Assembly (NCBI RefSeq): GCF_021347895.1
Contig: NC_067116.1
Span: 37,025,639-37,089,638 of the forward strand
Reading direction: 5' to 3'
DNA length: 64,000 nt
From: Acanthochromis polyacanthus
Taxonomy: Eukaryota; Chordata; Actinopteri; Pomacentridae
Positions 1 to 12,600 of the stretch are shown here, one piece after another. The translations under genes and the position numbers were made by a program. The notes under the pieces are model-generated. The model was not told where the DNA came from, ran no database searches, and saw only the letters and a list, made by a program, of their open reading frames with translations. The stretch's first letter is position 1. Each line of letters opens with the position of its first letter.

Positions 1-851
1 TAACGAATACAGTTGTTATTTGCAGCACTTATCTGTATATTTGGCCGTTACATAAATGCAAGCAGCTATGATTGGGTTCATTGAAGGGTTCAAATTCTGG
101 CAGGAAGGATCTTATCTTGACTATTTTATTTTGACCTTATAATAATTCTGCATGATACTTGGAAAACAACTTTCTGACTGATGCATATTTTAACTTTTCT
201 GCCATTTATAGTGTGACCTGAAGGAATTAGGGAATTTTCTCCAGTTTACTGGAGTTACTCTATTTGGAAAGGAGACAAAGAAATCCTGAATGATTGGATT
301 GATTGTTTATCTTGTGTGTCACCTCCTGCAGCTGGTAGTGTTGATTTAAATGGTCAAATACATTTGTTGTGTTGCCTTGCAAAGTGGCCACAATTGCAAC
401 TCACTGCTGACACAATACCTGGTTTAAGACAATGTCATCCTTTCTATTTGAGTAAACAATGTTCTATCTGACAGATATCTGATTGTGACAAATAATGTTG
501 AAATGATGTGGTGTGATGTTCTCCCATATTGTACTTGAAAAATCAACTATATTTTCAGAGAGAAGTTGGGGGTTTGCAGTAGTTTTCTGAAAACAGCCTC
601 CAGAAGCTTAAATATCAGTTACATTTTGTGTCATTTCTGCATTCAGTCATGAACTGTTTTTTTTCTTTTACATGTCTTCATAGTTCTAGCTGTCCTCCTC
701 AGACAATATGTCATCTCAGTGTTGCATCACATATTGTTATATGATCCATTGTGCAACATGCAGAAGAAAATACAAATGTAAAATCAACACATTTAAGAAG
801 AACTTGACCTCACATGAGTCACCACAACATCAATCTGCTGTCTGTGTTCAG
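1..851. other. Intron 1 of copy A (partial), no exon seen
   Basis: AT-rich sequence with local similarity to intron 1 of copy C, for example around 30-110 versus 24940-25000, and in the 190 bp before exon 2. It ends in the acceptor ...GTTCAG at 851. No P450 exon 1 and no other gene were found. Confidence 0.7.
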
Positions 852-3800
852 TTTGCAGAGAAATATGGAAACATCTTCAGCCTTCGTCTCTTTGGTGGAA
901 GGGTTGTGATCTTAAATGGCTACAAAACTGTGAAAGAAGCCCTGGTCCAACGAGGAGAAGACTATGTAGATCGTCCGTCTGTACCTTTGTCTCAAGAAAT
1001 ATTTGGGAAACAAGGTAATGTTTGTTGCATTTTGTTTCAAAATGGTGTTTTTTATGTGACCACTGGCATTAAATGAGTTCTGATCTAATGTCGTTTTGTG
1101 TTTCCAAAAGCAAAAGGCATTGTGATGTCAAATGGTCATCTATGGAAGCAGCAGAGGAGATTTGCTCTTCATACACTCAGAAACTTTGGTCTGGGCAAGA
1201 AGACTCTGGAGCTTTTCATCCAGGAGGAGTGTCGATATCTCACGGAGGAGTTTGCAGATCAGCAAGGCACAAAAACTCTATTTTACAATGATACATTACT
1301 CTTCACAATCTAAGACATAGACATGATTTTAATTTTAACTGCAAATTTGCAACACAAAAGCATGAAACATTACATTTCAGATCACAAACTAAAATATGGC
1401 AACACTCATAATTTAAAGGAATATCTGCATTCTCCATATTGGAGCTAAAACAATGACTCAGAGGCTCAGTGGTTAGCACTGTCACCTTGCAACATCCCCG
1501 GTTCATGTCAAAGCCTTGGCCTGGGATTCTTCTCTATAGAGTTTGCATGTTCTTCATGTGCAGTGTGGGTTCTCACTGAGTTCTCTGGCTTCCTCCCACA
1601 GTCCAAAAACATGCTGAGGTTAATTGGTCACCCTGTGATAGACTGGTGATCTGTCCAGGATGTCTCCTGCCTTCACTCTAAGTCAGTTGGTTTAGACTCC
1701 AGTCCCCCCATGACTCTAATGAGGATTAAGCGGTGCATAGATAATGGCTGACTTCCACAGCTCTAAGAACTTGTCTATATATGTCTAGTTTGTATCTACT
1801 ATAGAAGCTGATACTGCTCTGTAACCTACTAATGTGGACACAACATTTACTACAGAGACAAACTTTGTATAAGTTTAAACCATAAAAAGCACATAACTTA
1901 AAGGACATGTATTATACCTTTTTTGACAAAGTTCCTGTGTCTGATCTATATTTTCTGTTTATTTTACAGCAAAGTCTTTCAGTGCTCAGAAAGCGATCAA
2001 CAATGCTGTGTCCAACATCATCTGCTGTTTGGTGTTTGGGCATCGATTTGAGTACACTGATCAGAAGCACCAGACTATTCTCAACCACTTAAATGAACTA
2101 ATGTACTTACAGGGAAGTTTATCCGTCCAGGTGAGCCACCAGCATCCAACAATCTTATTTCAATCAGAATTCATGCTGAACACATCCAGTAAGTGAAATG
2201 TGGATTTTAATAACAAAATTGTGAAATGCTGCCACTACAAATAAAACAGATACAACACTGTAAAAATACTGTTACATAAAACATTCTTCATTTAAAATCC
2301 TCTTTTAAGTAAAACTGCACGACTATCGTCACCACCAAGTACATCGAGTATCAAAAGTCACAAGTGCTTCTCTCTCCACTGATGATTTAATTAGACAGAA
2401 ATGTCAGAACTGTTTTACACCAGTCAGATGATTTAATAACTGTCTTCCTGCTCTGTAGATTTACAACATGGTACCCTGGCTGATGAAATGGCTGCCTGGA
2501 TCTCATCGGAGGACACTTACTCTGATGCATAAAATCATGGACTTCATAGAAATCAAGGTCAAAGAACACAGAGCAAATCTCGACCCCTCATCACCAAGAG
2601 ACTACATCGACTCCTTCCTCATAGAAATGGGAGATGTGAGTGTTTCTGTGTCTTCGTTTTGTGTTTGTTCTTTGTGCTTTTCCAGTTAAATATATTCACT
2701 AATTCCTGCTTCCATCTACTCTGTCATCAATAGAAGGAGGACAAAGAAGCTGGTTTTGATATCACCAATTTGTGTTTTTGCACTGTTGACCTGTTTGGTG
2801 CTGGAACTGAAACTACTACCACTACTTTACACTGGGGGCTGCTGTACATGATGTATTACCCTGACATACAGAGTGAGTGTTTCAGTCATATCTGACATGA
2901 CTGCATCTTTTTTAAGCATCTTCCTCTGATTTATTATTGTCAGAGATCAATCACTGGTCAGTCCTGAATTGGGGAAGAAGATGTGTGATGTGTAATTTCT
3001 CCTCTCAGTCATCTTTTCAGCACAAACACTGATATAGTTTTTTAATGTCACTTTTGCAGAGAGAGTCCAGGCTGAGATAGATGCTGTGATTGGTTCATCC
3101 AGACAGCCCTCCATGACTGACAGAGAAAACATGCCCTATACTGATGCAGTCATCCATGAAATACAGAGAATGGGCAACATCATCCCACTGAATGTAGTCC
3201 ACATGGCAAGCAGGGACACCACACTGGATAAGTACACAATCCCAAAGGTACACAATCCACAGGTAACACTTAAACATGAAAATGAGATTAATTACCAAAG
3301 AACATGTGAGAAATGCATCAGGAATGATCAAATAGATATGGTTCACTGATAAGAACCTCTGTAATAACTTCTAATGTGGGACTCTGTATTATAAGTTAAT
3401 TCTAAGTTACTGAAGAACCAACTGGGAATTTCTGCATTAGTGACAAATTAGGTAGAGATGAATTTATAATAATTTGTTAATCAGCTGAATAAACTCTCAA
3501 TGTTTACTAATTAATCCAACATTAATTCTTCTTCTGTGCACTTCAGCAAAATGAAGCATCATACTAAGTATTTCTCTGCAGACCTTCATTTCTTCCTCAT
3601 TATTGCATTATTACCTACTGCTAATGTGTCCTTTTCAGTAAAGTGAAGCATCTAGTGAGTAGTTCCTTGCAGCCTTTAAAGTTATTCCTCAGAATTCTCA
3701 CTCAGCCATATTGACATTAATTTTGTCATTTTGTATAATATGGTAAAATGGTAAATGGTTGTATTTATATCGCGCTTTTATCCAAAACGCTTTTCATGAT

Positions 3801-6800
3801 ACGTCACATTCACCCATTCACACACTGATGGCGGGAGCTGCCATGCAAGGCACTAACCACGACCCACCAGGAGCAATTAGGGGTTAGGTGTCTTGCTCAG
3901 GGACACCTTGACGTGAGCTCAACGGGCCGAGGATCAAACCGGCAACCTTCCAGTTACAAGACGGCCACTCTACCCACTGAGCCATGCCGACCAAATAGAT
4001 ATCAGAGCTACAAACACAGACAAAAGAAAATGTAACACACAATGTTTGTACTGATTCGGTTCAGCTCAATATTTGAAGTTGGACTTCTGTGAGAAGTAGT
4101 AGCAGTTGAGTTTAGGCTGTTAGTGTATTGAGTGTTTTCATGTTTACAGTGTCTAGCAAATACAAATTTACAAATTAATGTGACTTACCAAGAAATTGTC
4201 AGTGACATACTGACACCGATCACTTTGGAATTCATCCAATTAACAAAATTTCTATTGCTCAGTTAAATCACGTATTTTCAGAAAGCATCGTTACTTTGTC
4301 AACTCTTTCAAAGGGCACGAATGAACTCAACTTTTTATCCAACGTGGATCAGAAATTATTACTTTATTTTTGTTTGTATCACAAACTATTATGTTTAGAA
4401 TATTTTTCAAAATTCAGGTTAATTAACCTTTTTTTGCCCTTCAGGGCACCATGTTAATGGCTACACTGACCTCGGTTCTGCACGATGAGTCGATGTGGGA
4501 AACTCCACACTCCTTCAACCCTCAGCACTTTCTGGACCAGGATGGGAAATTCAGGAAGAGAGAGGCCTTCCTTCCTTTTTCTGCAGGTGAGTCAGTAGTT
4601 ATAGTCCTGTAACATGCAGCTTTAGCCAAGAGCTATGAAAAGGCCAAATGACAGAAAGATAAAACATGTCACTGTGTGGCATCAGTTGTTTTTATTAGTA
4701 ACCACTCACTTGGAGTATCTGATGTACATTTGTATTTATTTCAACTGGATGTGCATGTGGTGAATATAACTTTTCCCTTTTACTGTGTTTTATTGAACTT
4801 ACATTGCCATTTAAACTCTGTTCTATGTTAGTTACATATACAACTGTTTTTTGCTGAGAAGGTCTTTAATAGAAGACAAACAACAAATTAGATTTAGATA
4901 TCACTTTTCTTTTCATGTCTAAGATCATACTCTGAGTTTTCCACTTGTATTTGGTTGTTGATCGAAGGAGGTTTAACAGCTCCTTGGTAATCACAGGTCC
5001 TGGTTAGTGTTTGATAAGGGTCACACCCACAAACAAACACTAAAGACAGTTTAAGGCTGGAATGTGTGTATATCCAGTTCAAATGACTCCAACATCTGTA
5101 TCTTGCTGAATGGTCACTATAGACCCTGATCTAACCTGTAGATGTTGTCAACTATCATCATGGGCAGCTTATGCACCATGACACACAGGATGCAGGGAAA
5201 TGAATGAATGGAAAACAAGGCAAAGAAGGTAAAATCACCATCAGTGTTTCCAGTGGATTACATTCAGTTTCCATCTATGGCCCTGGAGAGACTTCTACCA
5301 AAATCTATTAATTTTGTGTTTCTACCATTTATCATAACATTATCTAAATGATTTGGTTCATAATTTAAGGAAGGGATCAGTGTCTGTACATTATTCTGAC
5401 TTTGTTCCTGAGCTGCAGTAATAAAATGTGATTAAAGTGAATATCTTATAAAATGAGTGAATGAAGCTTGTTGCGGTACTACGTTATGATCTATAGCTCT
5501 CGTTATTAATAATTGGGGCACCACCCTAGATCTCTAGGGAAATAATTAATTTTAATAAAAAATTAATATTCATAAAAATTTTGATCAATCTCATATCAAA
5601 AAGTCTTGAATCCTCGGTTAAATTGACCACATTCTACACAAAGAAACACAAGACTGTAATTTGGTCTATAATGAGGTATTTATTAACTATTCTATGAAAA
5701 TAATGACAAGTGAACTATGTACAATGTAGATATGGTGTGTGTGTGTGCGTGCAGGACTACATGTGTGTGTGTGCGTGCGTGTGTGGAATGTGGGAGTGTG
5801 TGAGTGAGAGAAGGAAATATGGTGAGGATTAGCCAGAGCTAACCTGATGAGGTAACCGGTAATTTGGATTAAGAATTCTAATGATTTGTAAAAGAATAAA
5901 TTGATTAAATGAATTAATTGACCAAGCGGTTAGTACATCACCCATAGAATGGAATCAGAGCAAACTCAGCTGGAGTTATTGAAGTGAACCGTCATGGGGC
6001 TGGGACTTGCGGGGCCTTCAGATTATGCACACGGTCTGGACTGGCAGGTTCGGAGCGGTGTGTCATCGTTATGGCCGCCTGGATGTCCTGCCGCGGATTG
6101 ATCGGTTCTATGCAAAGACCTGATCCAGCAGGTCTCCGGAGTTCTCAGCTGAGTGCTTAAAAATGATGGTTCTCAGGCTTTAGCCAAGAAAAACGGGTGT
6201 TGATGAAAAACGGTCAAAATTAATAAAAATAAATGCTGGTTCTGAATCGGTTCTTCAGATTAAAACGAATAACGAGCAAAATGTCTCCTTAAGTTACAAA
6301 AATATTAAAAGATAAATAGTTAACAAACTGAGATGGTGAGGGAATTTCAAAGATAGGAAAAAACGCGCTTTCGGTAAGAAAATAATGGAATCTCTGTCAT
6401 GGATTCCCCAGGTAGTAAAAAGAGTAAGATGGGGGTAAGAGGCAAGAGAGTAAGAGAGCGATGATGTGGGCTATGGCTGACTTTATCTGTGGGTCCAGCT
6501 AAGGGGAGGACCTGGGCGGAGAGAGAGAACTTTTAGGCGCGAGTCTGGTGGAATTTGGAATCTCTTTGTTCTCACAGAGTAGAGAAGAAAGAGGAATCCA
6601 GAATGGATTAAAATATGATATTACACGCGCAAAACACGATCTGTCTATCCCACCATATTCAGTTGTGTGAAAGTGAAATGTGTAGATTAATACATATGTT
6701 CATATGATGTGAATCATTTCATTCATAACTATATGTTTATGTTTATAACATTAAAAATATGTATCACAGTGAGAATATAACAACAAGTCAGAGATTTGGT

Positions 6801-7606
6801 AACAGGTAAATACAATGGTCATCATTCAGCCTAAATAGAGAGATAAAGAAGGAATCAGATTAAACATCACAAATTAATAAATCAGCTTCTGTGAAAGATA
6901 GAATTGTGATTTTCGGATATGTTAATGATGAATGATTTCCAATGACGTTGGTGATTCTGTAAACACAAAATACATTCCAGAAATATTAATTTGGCAAGGT
7001 TTTGTAAGTTCAGTTCCTGTCTCTTTGTTTCAGTCAAAGAGAGGGAGAGGGTGACTCCAGCCTTCAGCCATAAAGTTTTACGACTTGTTATCTGATCTGT
7101 GGAATGCAGAGACGTCTCCGGCTGAGGGTCTCCTAAAGCTGAAAAGGGATTTTAGCATGAAAATTCATTAAACAAACATCCATAGCATATAATTGAAAGT
7201 CATTGTCTTTTAAAAAGAAGAAGTTATTCCAGGGGTTTAACTGTTCACAGGAGCTCCATCCTTCTGTGAATGAAAACCTACAGAAATACAAATGTCTCAA
7301 TCCTCCTATAGAGATGGGTGTTGGTCAGTGCTGGAGAGAGGGAGAGCTTATCTGAGTTTTGATCAGCTCAGGAATTCCAGGGCCTTTGCAGTATTGCTAC
7401 AAGCTCATCTGCTGTATTGTGTGTTTTCAGGAAAGCGGGTTTGTCTTGGTGAACCTCTGGCCAAGATGGAGTTATTCCTCTTTTTCACCTCCCTCCTTCA
7501 GAGGTTTTCATTCTCGGCGCCTGCTGGAGAGAAGCCCAGTCTGGAGTTTGTCCTGGGAGCTACTCACGCTCCCAAACCTTACCGCCTCTGTGCCACACCA
7601 AGATAA
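852..7606 (+). CDS. Cytochrome P450 2J/2P-like, copy A (exons 2-9; exon 1 lies left of window)
   Basis: Predicted heme-thiolate monooxygenase of the endoplasmic reticulum; family 2 enzymes oxidise lipophilic xenobiotics and fatty acids using electrons from P450 reductase. Exons read directly: 852-1014, 1117-1266, 1970-2130, 2459-2635, 2734-2872, 3060-3247, 4445-4586, 7431-7606. All lengths and phases match the complete copies, and the reading frame is open throughout. Motifs seen: WKQQRR (exon 3), FGAGTETT (exon 6), EIQR (exon 7), heme motif FSAGKRVCLG across exons 8/9. The I-helix end reads TLHWG where the other copies have TLRWG. The exon 3 donor is GC (1267), and exon 4 starts with CA so the junction codon is Ala rather than Gly. 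Intron 8 is 2.8 kb because of an LTR-like insertion. No exon 1 is present in 1-851, which is homologous to intron 1 of copy C, so the missing exon is an edge effect. The CYP2J versus CYP2P subfamily cannot be settled by eye. Confidence 0.93.
1455..1748 (+). repeat. tRNA-derived SINE in intron 3 of copy A
   Basis: Starts with a degenerate tRNA-like head (box A-like GGCTCAGTGGTTAGCAC at about 1469, box B-like GGTTCATGTC at 1500). It continues with a body familiar from fish genomes (GAGTTTGCATGTTCTTC, GGCTTCCTCCCACAGTCCAA) and ends near ATGAGGATTAAGCGGTGCAT. It is inserted in sense orientation and is not a functional tRNA gene. Confidence 0.7.
3745..3992 (-). repeat. tRNA-derived SINE, antisense, in intron 7 of copy A
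   Basis: On the minus strand the element opens with a tRNA-like head: GGCTCAGTGGGTAGAGTGG as box A and GGTTTGATCC as box B. A GTGTCCCTGAGCAAGACACC body and a tail resembling TTGGATAAAAGCGCGATATA follow. This is a widespread fish SINE architecture. The family name is not assigned. Confidence 0.72.
5469..7401 (-). mobile_element. Probable solo LTR (1,933 bp) 29 bp upstream of exon 9 of copy A
   Basis: The element begins TGTTGCGG and ends GCTACA (TG...CA) and is bounded by the direct repeat AGCT at 5465-5468 and 7402-7405. Removing the element plus one AGCT restores a sequence (GTGAATGAAGCTCATCTGC) that matches the segment just before exon 9 in copies B, D and E, which proves insertion. No polyprotein reading frame is present, so a solo LTR is the simplest reading. 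Minus orientation is suggested by AATAAA read on the minus strand near 5670. It contains a GT-rich microsatellite at about 5737-5785. The retroelement family is not identified; a non-LTR origin is less likely given the TG/CA ends and 4-bp duplication. Confidence 0.72.
5737..5785. repeat. GT-rich microsatellite
   Basis: Imperfect GT/GC dinucleotide repeat (GTGTGTGTGTGCGTGC... and TGTGTGTGTGCGTGCGTG) inside the LTR-like element of intron 8, copy A. Confidence 0.8.
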
Positions 7607-7700
7607 ACCACAACACACAATGAATCACTGTGTTCCTTTACATTTATCTCCTAAAGCATCAAGAATAGCTGCCGTATAAATTTCTTTTTCTGTACTGTAC

Positions 7701-7706
7701 AATAAA
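7701..7706 (+). promoter_or_regulatory. Polyadenylation signal, copy A
   Basis: AATAAA 95 bp after the stop codon of copy A. Confidence 0.65.
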
Positions 7707-8010
7707 TATAATTTGGAAGTATTTTCAGCCAGTACACATTTTCAATCAACCTTTATGCAATATTAATCTCTTGTCTTCAATGATTCACACTCTTGTTGTT
7801 GACAGAAATCACTGGGAATCATGTTCCTACACTCATTTTTACAACACACAGACTTACAAAAACGTAATTTGTGTGTAAATCAATAAACTGAGATGAACTT
7901 TTGCTTCTCGTGCAGACTGCTGTGTGTTAGAGTTCAGACTGCTGTTTCAGTGGGTCACAGGTGACACAATGCAATGACTCTCAGTGCTGCTGATTACTTT
8001 ATGAATTTAG

Positions 8011-9096
8011 TACAATTTTTCTCAGTTGCTTTGCTGCATTTCTCGAATCATCCTCAACATTTGCAAAGCAGTAAGTGCATTTCTCAAAACAATTCCTACA
8101 AATAGCAAAACACCATAGATTACCTGCAAAAGCCAGTCTCTTGCTCAAAATCCTTAGTTCATCTCTCAAAAGTAAACATATGTGTCAATGAACATGTCAG
8201 TGACAGTGTCCTTGTGTGGATAAGACAGTCAAATAGCTTTGTCATGTTGTCATTATAACAGGGTACTCTGGAGAGATGCTCTGATGTAAACTGTGGATAA
8301 AATTCTGATTGCAATTACTGTAAATTGTAAGTTACACCTTAGTGTATGTGGAAGATTGATTGCAAGAAACTGGACAAGATTCACATTTATGCTTTTACTG
8401 TTGTAATTTGTTGGCAGACCATGTCATTGTGATACAGAAAGGAAAACCCCTGCATAGCACAAAGCAAAACACAAAAAAACAGAAGTAGAAATGTGAACAT
8501 AGGACAATCTCTTTAGGGGAAACTGTACATGCAGTGCTGTAGGAATTACAGTGCAGTCTTCCTACACCTCCTGACGTTCCTGTCTGTTGGACCACAAATT
8601 CTCATACACATCACAGATGCCAACTTTTTGCCTCTTTGAACGATTTCAGAAAACCCTAACCCTTCACACATTTGCCTTTGTTAGACAAAGTCAAGATTCA
8701 CCTGGGAGCAATTTATCAATTCAGGACAGACTGAGAAAAAAGGTGTAATGGAAATGTATAGAAACATCCTTCACATATTAGGACAACTTGTTCAACCATT
8801 TTACATGTAAAGACTTATGCGATGAACTAAAGCCTAAATGTTGTGGGGGGTTGGACTATTCAACAGAGACCCATTACAATACATTTTGATCAACATGACA
8901 TAAGCAATTGATAATGTAGGAAACAGCAGAGAATTGTTCAGAATCATTTGCATGGATTTACCAACTTGTCCAAAGAAACGACAAACTGCTTCTTTGATGC
9001 ATAAAAGTGACACAATGATGTGAAGATTGAACAAGTAGTTCAGAGAATTTCAATTCTGCTCTGAGAAATGTACCAAAGTGACTGAGAACAACTGTA
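8011..9096. mobile_element. Non-autonomous DNA transposon with about 34-bp terminal inverted repeats
   Basis: The left end TACAATTTTTCTCAGTTGC and the reverse complement of the right end TACAGTTGTTCTCAGTCAC match through about 34 bp (about 26 identical, continuing to GCATTTCTC/ACATTTCTC). Both ends start with TA, consistent with a TA target duplication of Tc/mariner-type elements. The interior has no transposase frame. It lies between copies A and B. Confidence 0.55.
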
Positions 9097-9692
9097 TACC
9101 TGCTTTTCCATTTAGGGTCTGTGAAGACGGAAGTTTGTTCAACAGGAAACTTGAATCAATTTTGAAAGCTTTCCAAATTTCATGGTCTTAATATGTCATG
9201 TACCAAATTTTATCACTTTACATATAATACAGCATTTTTTGATTTTGTTTGCTTGCTTGTTTTGTTTTGACTAAACAGAAAAGTTATTTTTTTATGATAA
9301 GGAATGTTTATTCTGTAAGTTGGCAGTCCTCAAACTTGAGATCTCTTTTATCTTGGCATGAACATGCCCTGTGTCAAACTTATACTGATCTAGCAGCAGT
9401 TAGCAGTTACCCAATACACATATTAATACAAAATGTAGGTTTATTTTAAACACATATTTGCACAATTTAAGTACTATTTTGTGTTTACTTACTTGTAAAA
9501 GAGTTTTTTTCAACGAGTAAAGGTTATTACTCTTGAGTGACGAGCACACCTGCATACATACACACACATGCTCTTATTTTGAAAGTCTACTAATAAATTC
9601 ATGAGCACAGCTGCAGATGTGTCATCATTCCAGAAGTACCTTCACCTGACTGAACTCTGCTCAGTCCTGATTGCTGCAATTATAGCGAAGAG

Positions 9693-12600
9693 ATGGAGGC
9701 AATCCTCAGTGTTCTCGGCTTGGAGTGGTTAGATGGCAGAGGTTTATTGATATTTTTTTGCATTTTTCTGCTGTTGACTGGTATTTTGACGAACAGAACA
9801 CCGAAAAGCTTCCCTCCCGGACCGTTGGCTCTACCTTTCATTGGTCATCTTCATCTCCTCCAACCTAGAAGACTTCACCTGCAGTTAACAGAGGTAAAAG
9901 TCTATATATTCTTCTTATTATTATTTTGTAATAGAAAATAATCACAGCCTTTAGAAACATCATTAAAACAATCCCTCATGCATAACACCTTGATACCTAT
10001 TACATTTCCTCAGTTGAGGATTAATTTGTAAATCAGCTCATGCAATTTGAAATAAATAAATATTAAGGAAAAGAAAAATCTAACTGTGAAAGCAAAATTT
10101 CGGAACTTCCACATAACAGGTTCATACAAGGTCCCATTGGAAGAGGAAGAAATAATTAACTCAAGGAAGCTGTACTCAAATATCAGAGCCTTAAGTAAAA
10201 AGATAAATAAAGCAACGTAAAAATACTTCATTGCAAGCAAAAAAAAGTAAAAGTATTAGCAACAAAATGTCTTTACAGTATTAAAGTAAAAGTGCTGCTT
10301 CTGTCACTCTGATAACTATTTCGCCAAGGAACACGGTGAAGTTATGTGACAATCTGTGTTTGTCTGTGACTCTGTCTGTCCGTGTGCAACATTACTCAAA
10401 AACGGACAAACGGATTTCGATGAAATTTTTAGGTCAGAAATGATACAGGGACCAAGTGATTAGATTTTGCCAGTGATGCGGCTTATAGTGTGGATCCACG
10501 GATTTGTTAAAAACCTGTTAAGGTTCAGCGGCCTGCGGGCGGGCTGTTTTGATATCTGCATAAGCATTTTTCGAAATAGTACAACACTGCCAACTCGATG
10601 ATAGAAACATTATACACCGATGGAAAGCTTAGATTCTCATGAATCCGCCGGTATAAACCACTTTCAGATGTGATTACCACAGCGGGTAATATAAACACAT
10701 TTGTCCGACAAACAACGAATATCTATCCATCCGTTCTCTATACACGACTTTAACGTACACACCGTGACTTACATTTGCGGGTTCATTATTACACACAGAT
10801 GAAAATATTCCACAAAAAACGGCCATAATCCAACCTTGGACATCCAGACGAAACAAGCCAGTAACATATTTTGTCCAAAACATGTCTTGAAGTCGGTATA
10901 TGATCCACGAATCGGTCGTTTTCGAGGAAATGCACCTCGCGATGCACGTCCAATATTCCCTGTATTTCTCGTCATATTTTTATTTACAAATAAAATATTA
11001 GCGATTTTTTGTACTGAAAATGGCTGGAATTGACTGCACCTTATAGGGCTACAGATTTCCTATTGCGAGATATAGCGGCCGGCACAGCGTCACTGTAACC
11101 ATGAAAACAAGTGAACGTTGTCACTCGACCCGCTACATATTTTCATAACACAATTCGGTGTCATTACATGACGTACGGATGCACAAAACATGTCTGCGCT
11201 CACACAAGGTATTTTTTTTATTTCGTTAGTTTATGGGTCGATCTCTGTTAAATGGCCAGATTCTGTGTCGCCGTGATTTCTGAATGCACAAATTGAGAAA
11301 TGAACTTGGTGGAGTATTGCACTCTCTCAGTGCTTTTCTTGTTATAAATGCCATCATTAGAATATTAACAGTGAAATTGCTCCAGACATGAGCTACTTTA
11401 TGTACAGTTTGCTTTTCAGGACACCAGATAAATCTGAGGAGGATGTGAGATGAGTAATGGGATAGGAAAGAAGAATAAGCAAAATTCTAACGTTGTGTTG
11501 ACTATTCCTCTAATCTTTGTTTTTTGGTGAACATTGTATCATTTGAAAATTAATTAAAATGAATTGTATCTGAAATGTAACAGTGACTACTCATTACGTC
11601 TTATAACAGGACAGGAAGGCTGAAAACCATTGGTTTAATCTAAACATGTATTTCATTATAACAGCCTGTAACATTATAAATTGTGTAACATCTAAAAGAA
11701 AATATGGATATCAAATAAAGTGATATAATAGTGGTGGAGTAGAAAGTACAATATTTCAATTTGAAATCTTGTGAAATAGACATATAAAGTATGATAAATT
11801 ACAAATATTCAAGTACAGGTACCTCAAAATTAGTGCAGCGCTTGAGTAAATGTATTCTACCACTTTCTACTATTGATAAAAAGCAATGCCAACCACATTA
11901 TCAGACTGAATGTTTACACAGCGATAAAAATCTCTTGCGATATTTAACCAACTTCACTGCCTTCAATAAAACTTTGACAGTGAGCCAAAGGAGCGAGGAA
12001 ATATCAGTGCTAGAGGTCACTGTATTAAGTGTCAGGAGGTATTTAGCGAACATATCCTGGATGAACACCACACTCATGTAACAACAAATAAATTAAATGA
12101 AAAAATGAAGTCTCTATCATACATTTATTTCAGTGTCTCTCTGTGGGGAATGCTTTCTTCGCATTATCCTCAGGAGCCTTTATACAATTATTCCAGCTAC
12201 AACTGGTGAATCTTTATTTAAAACAAATAGAGACAGCATCACCTGTCATTTAATTTCCTTGCTTTTCTCTCCTGTCTACCAGTAGAAGTGCCTTGCTTAA
12301 CCATCCAAATGAGCAAGCGAACACCTTGGTCACTGTAGAGCCTTGGAGAATGTACTAGTTGCCACCACACACCTCACACAGCATTTAGCTCACCAGGCTA
12401 ACTGCTGTTGCTACACACGGTCACGAAGCCCAGATGCACAAGTACTAGTAATCTTACTAGCAAGGTCACTTTAGCCCACCGTAGCTGCCCAACCCCATTT
12501 TAATTTAACAACCACTTGTATTGCCTGACCAAGCTTGCAACATCTGGCTGAAAGGCAGGCTGCAAGTCACCGCCCAGAACGTGTCCCTGTGGTTGCAAAG

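Larger units (their letters stand above)
7607..9692. other. Intergenic region A-B
   Basis: Contains the 3' UTR of copy A, a non-autonomous element (8011-9096) and about 600 bp of upstream sequence for copy B. That upstream stretch includes GCTCTTATTTTGAAAGTC (about 9570), a box found upstream of several copies. No further gene is seen. Confidence 0.6.

Noticed and set aside
708..1076. 122-codon plus-strand frame that could be read as a P450 with its own start
   Set aside because: Only 852-1014 is coding (exon 2); the first 48 codons are intron sequence with no family match, and homologous intron lies in copy C.
1264..1268. GC donors taken as evidence that copies A, B, C and F are pseudogenes
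   Set aside because: GC-AG introns are a known functional class, the rest of each consensus is good, and all frames are open.
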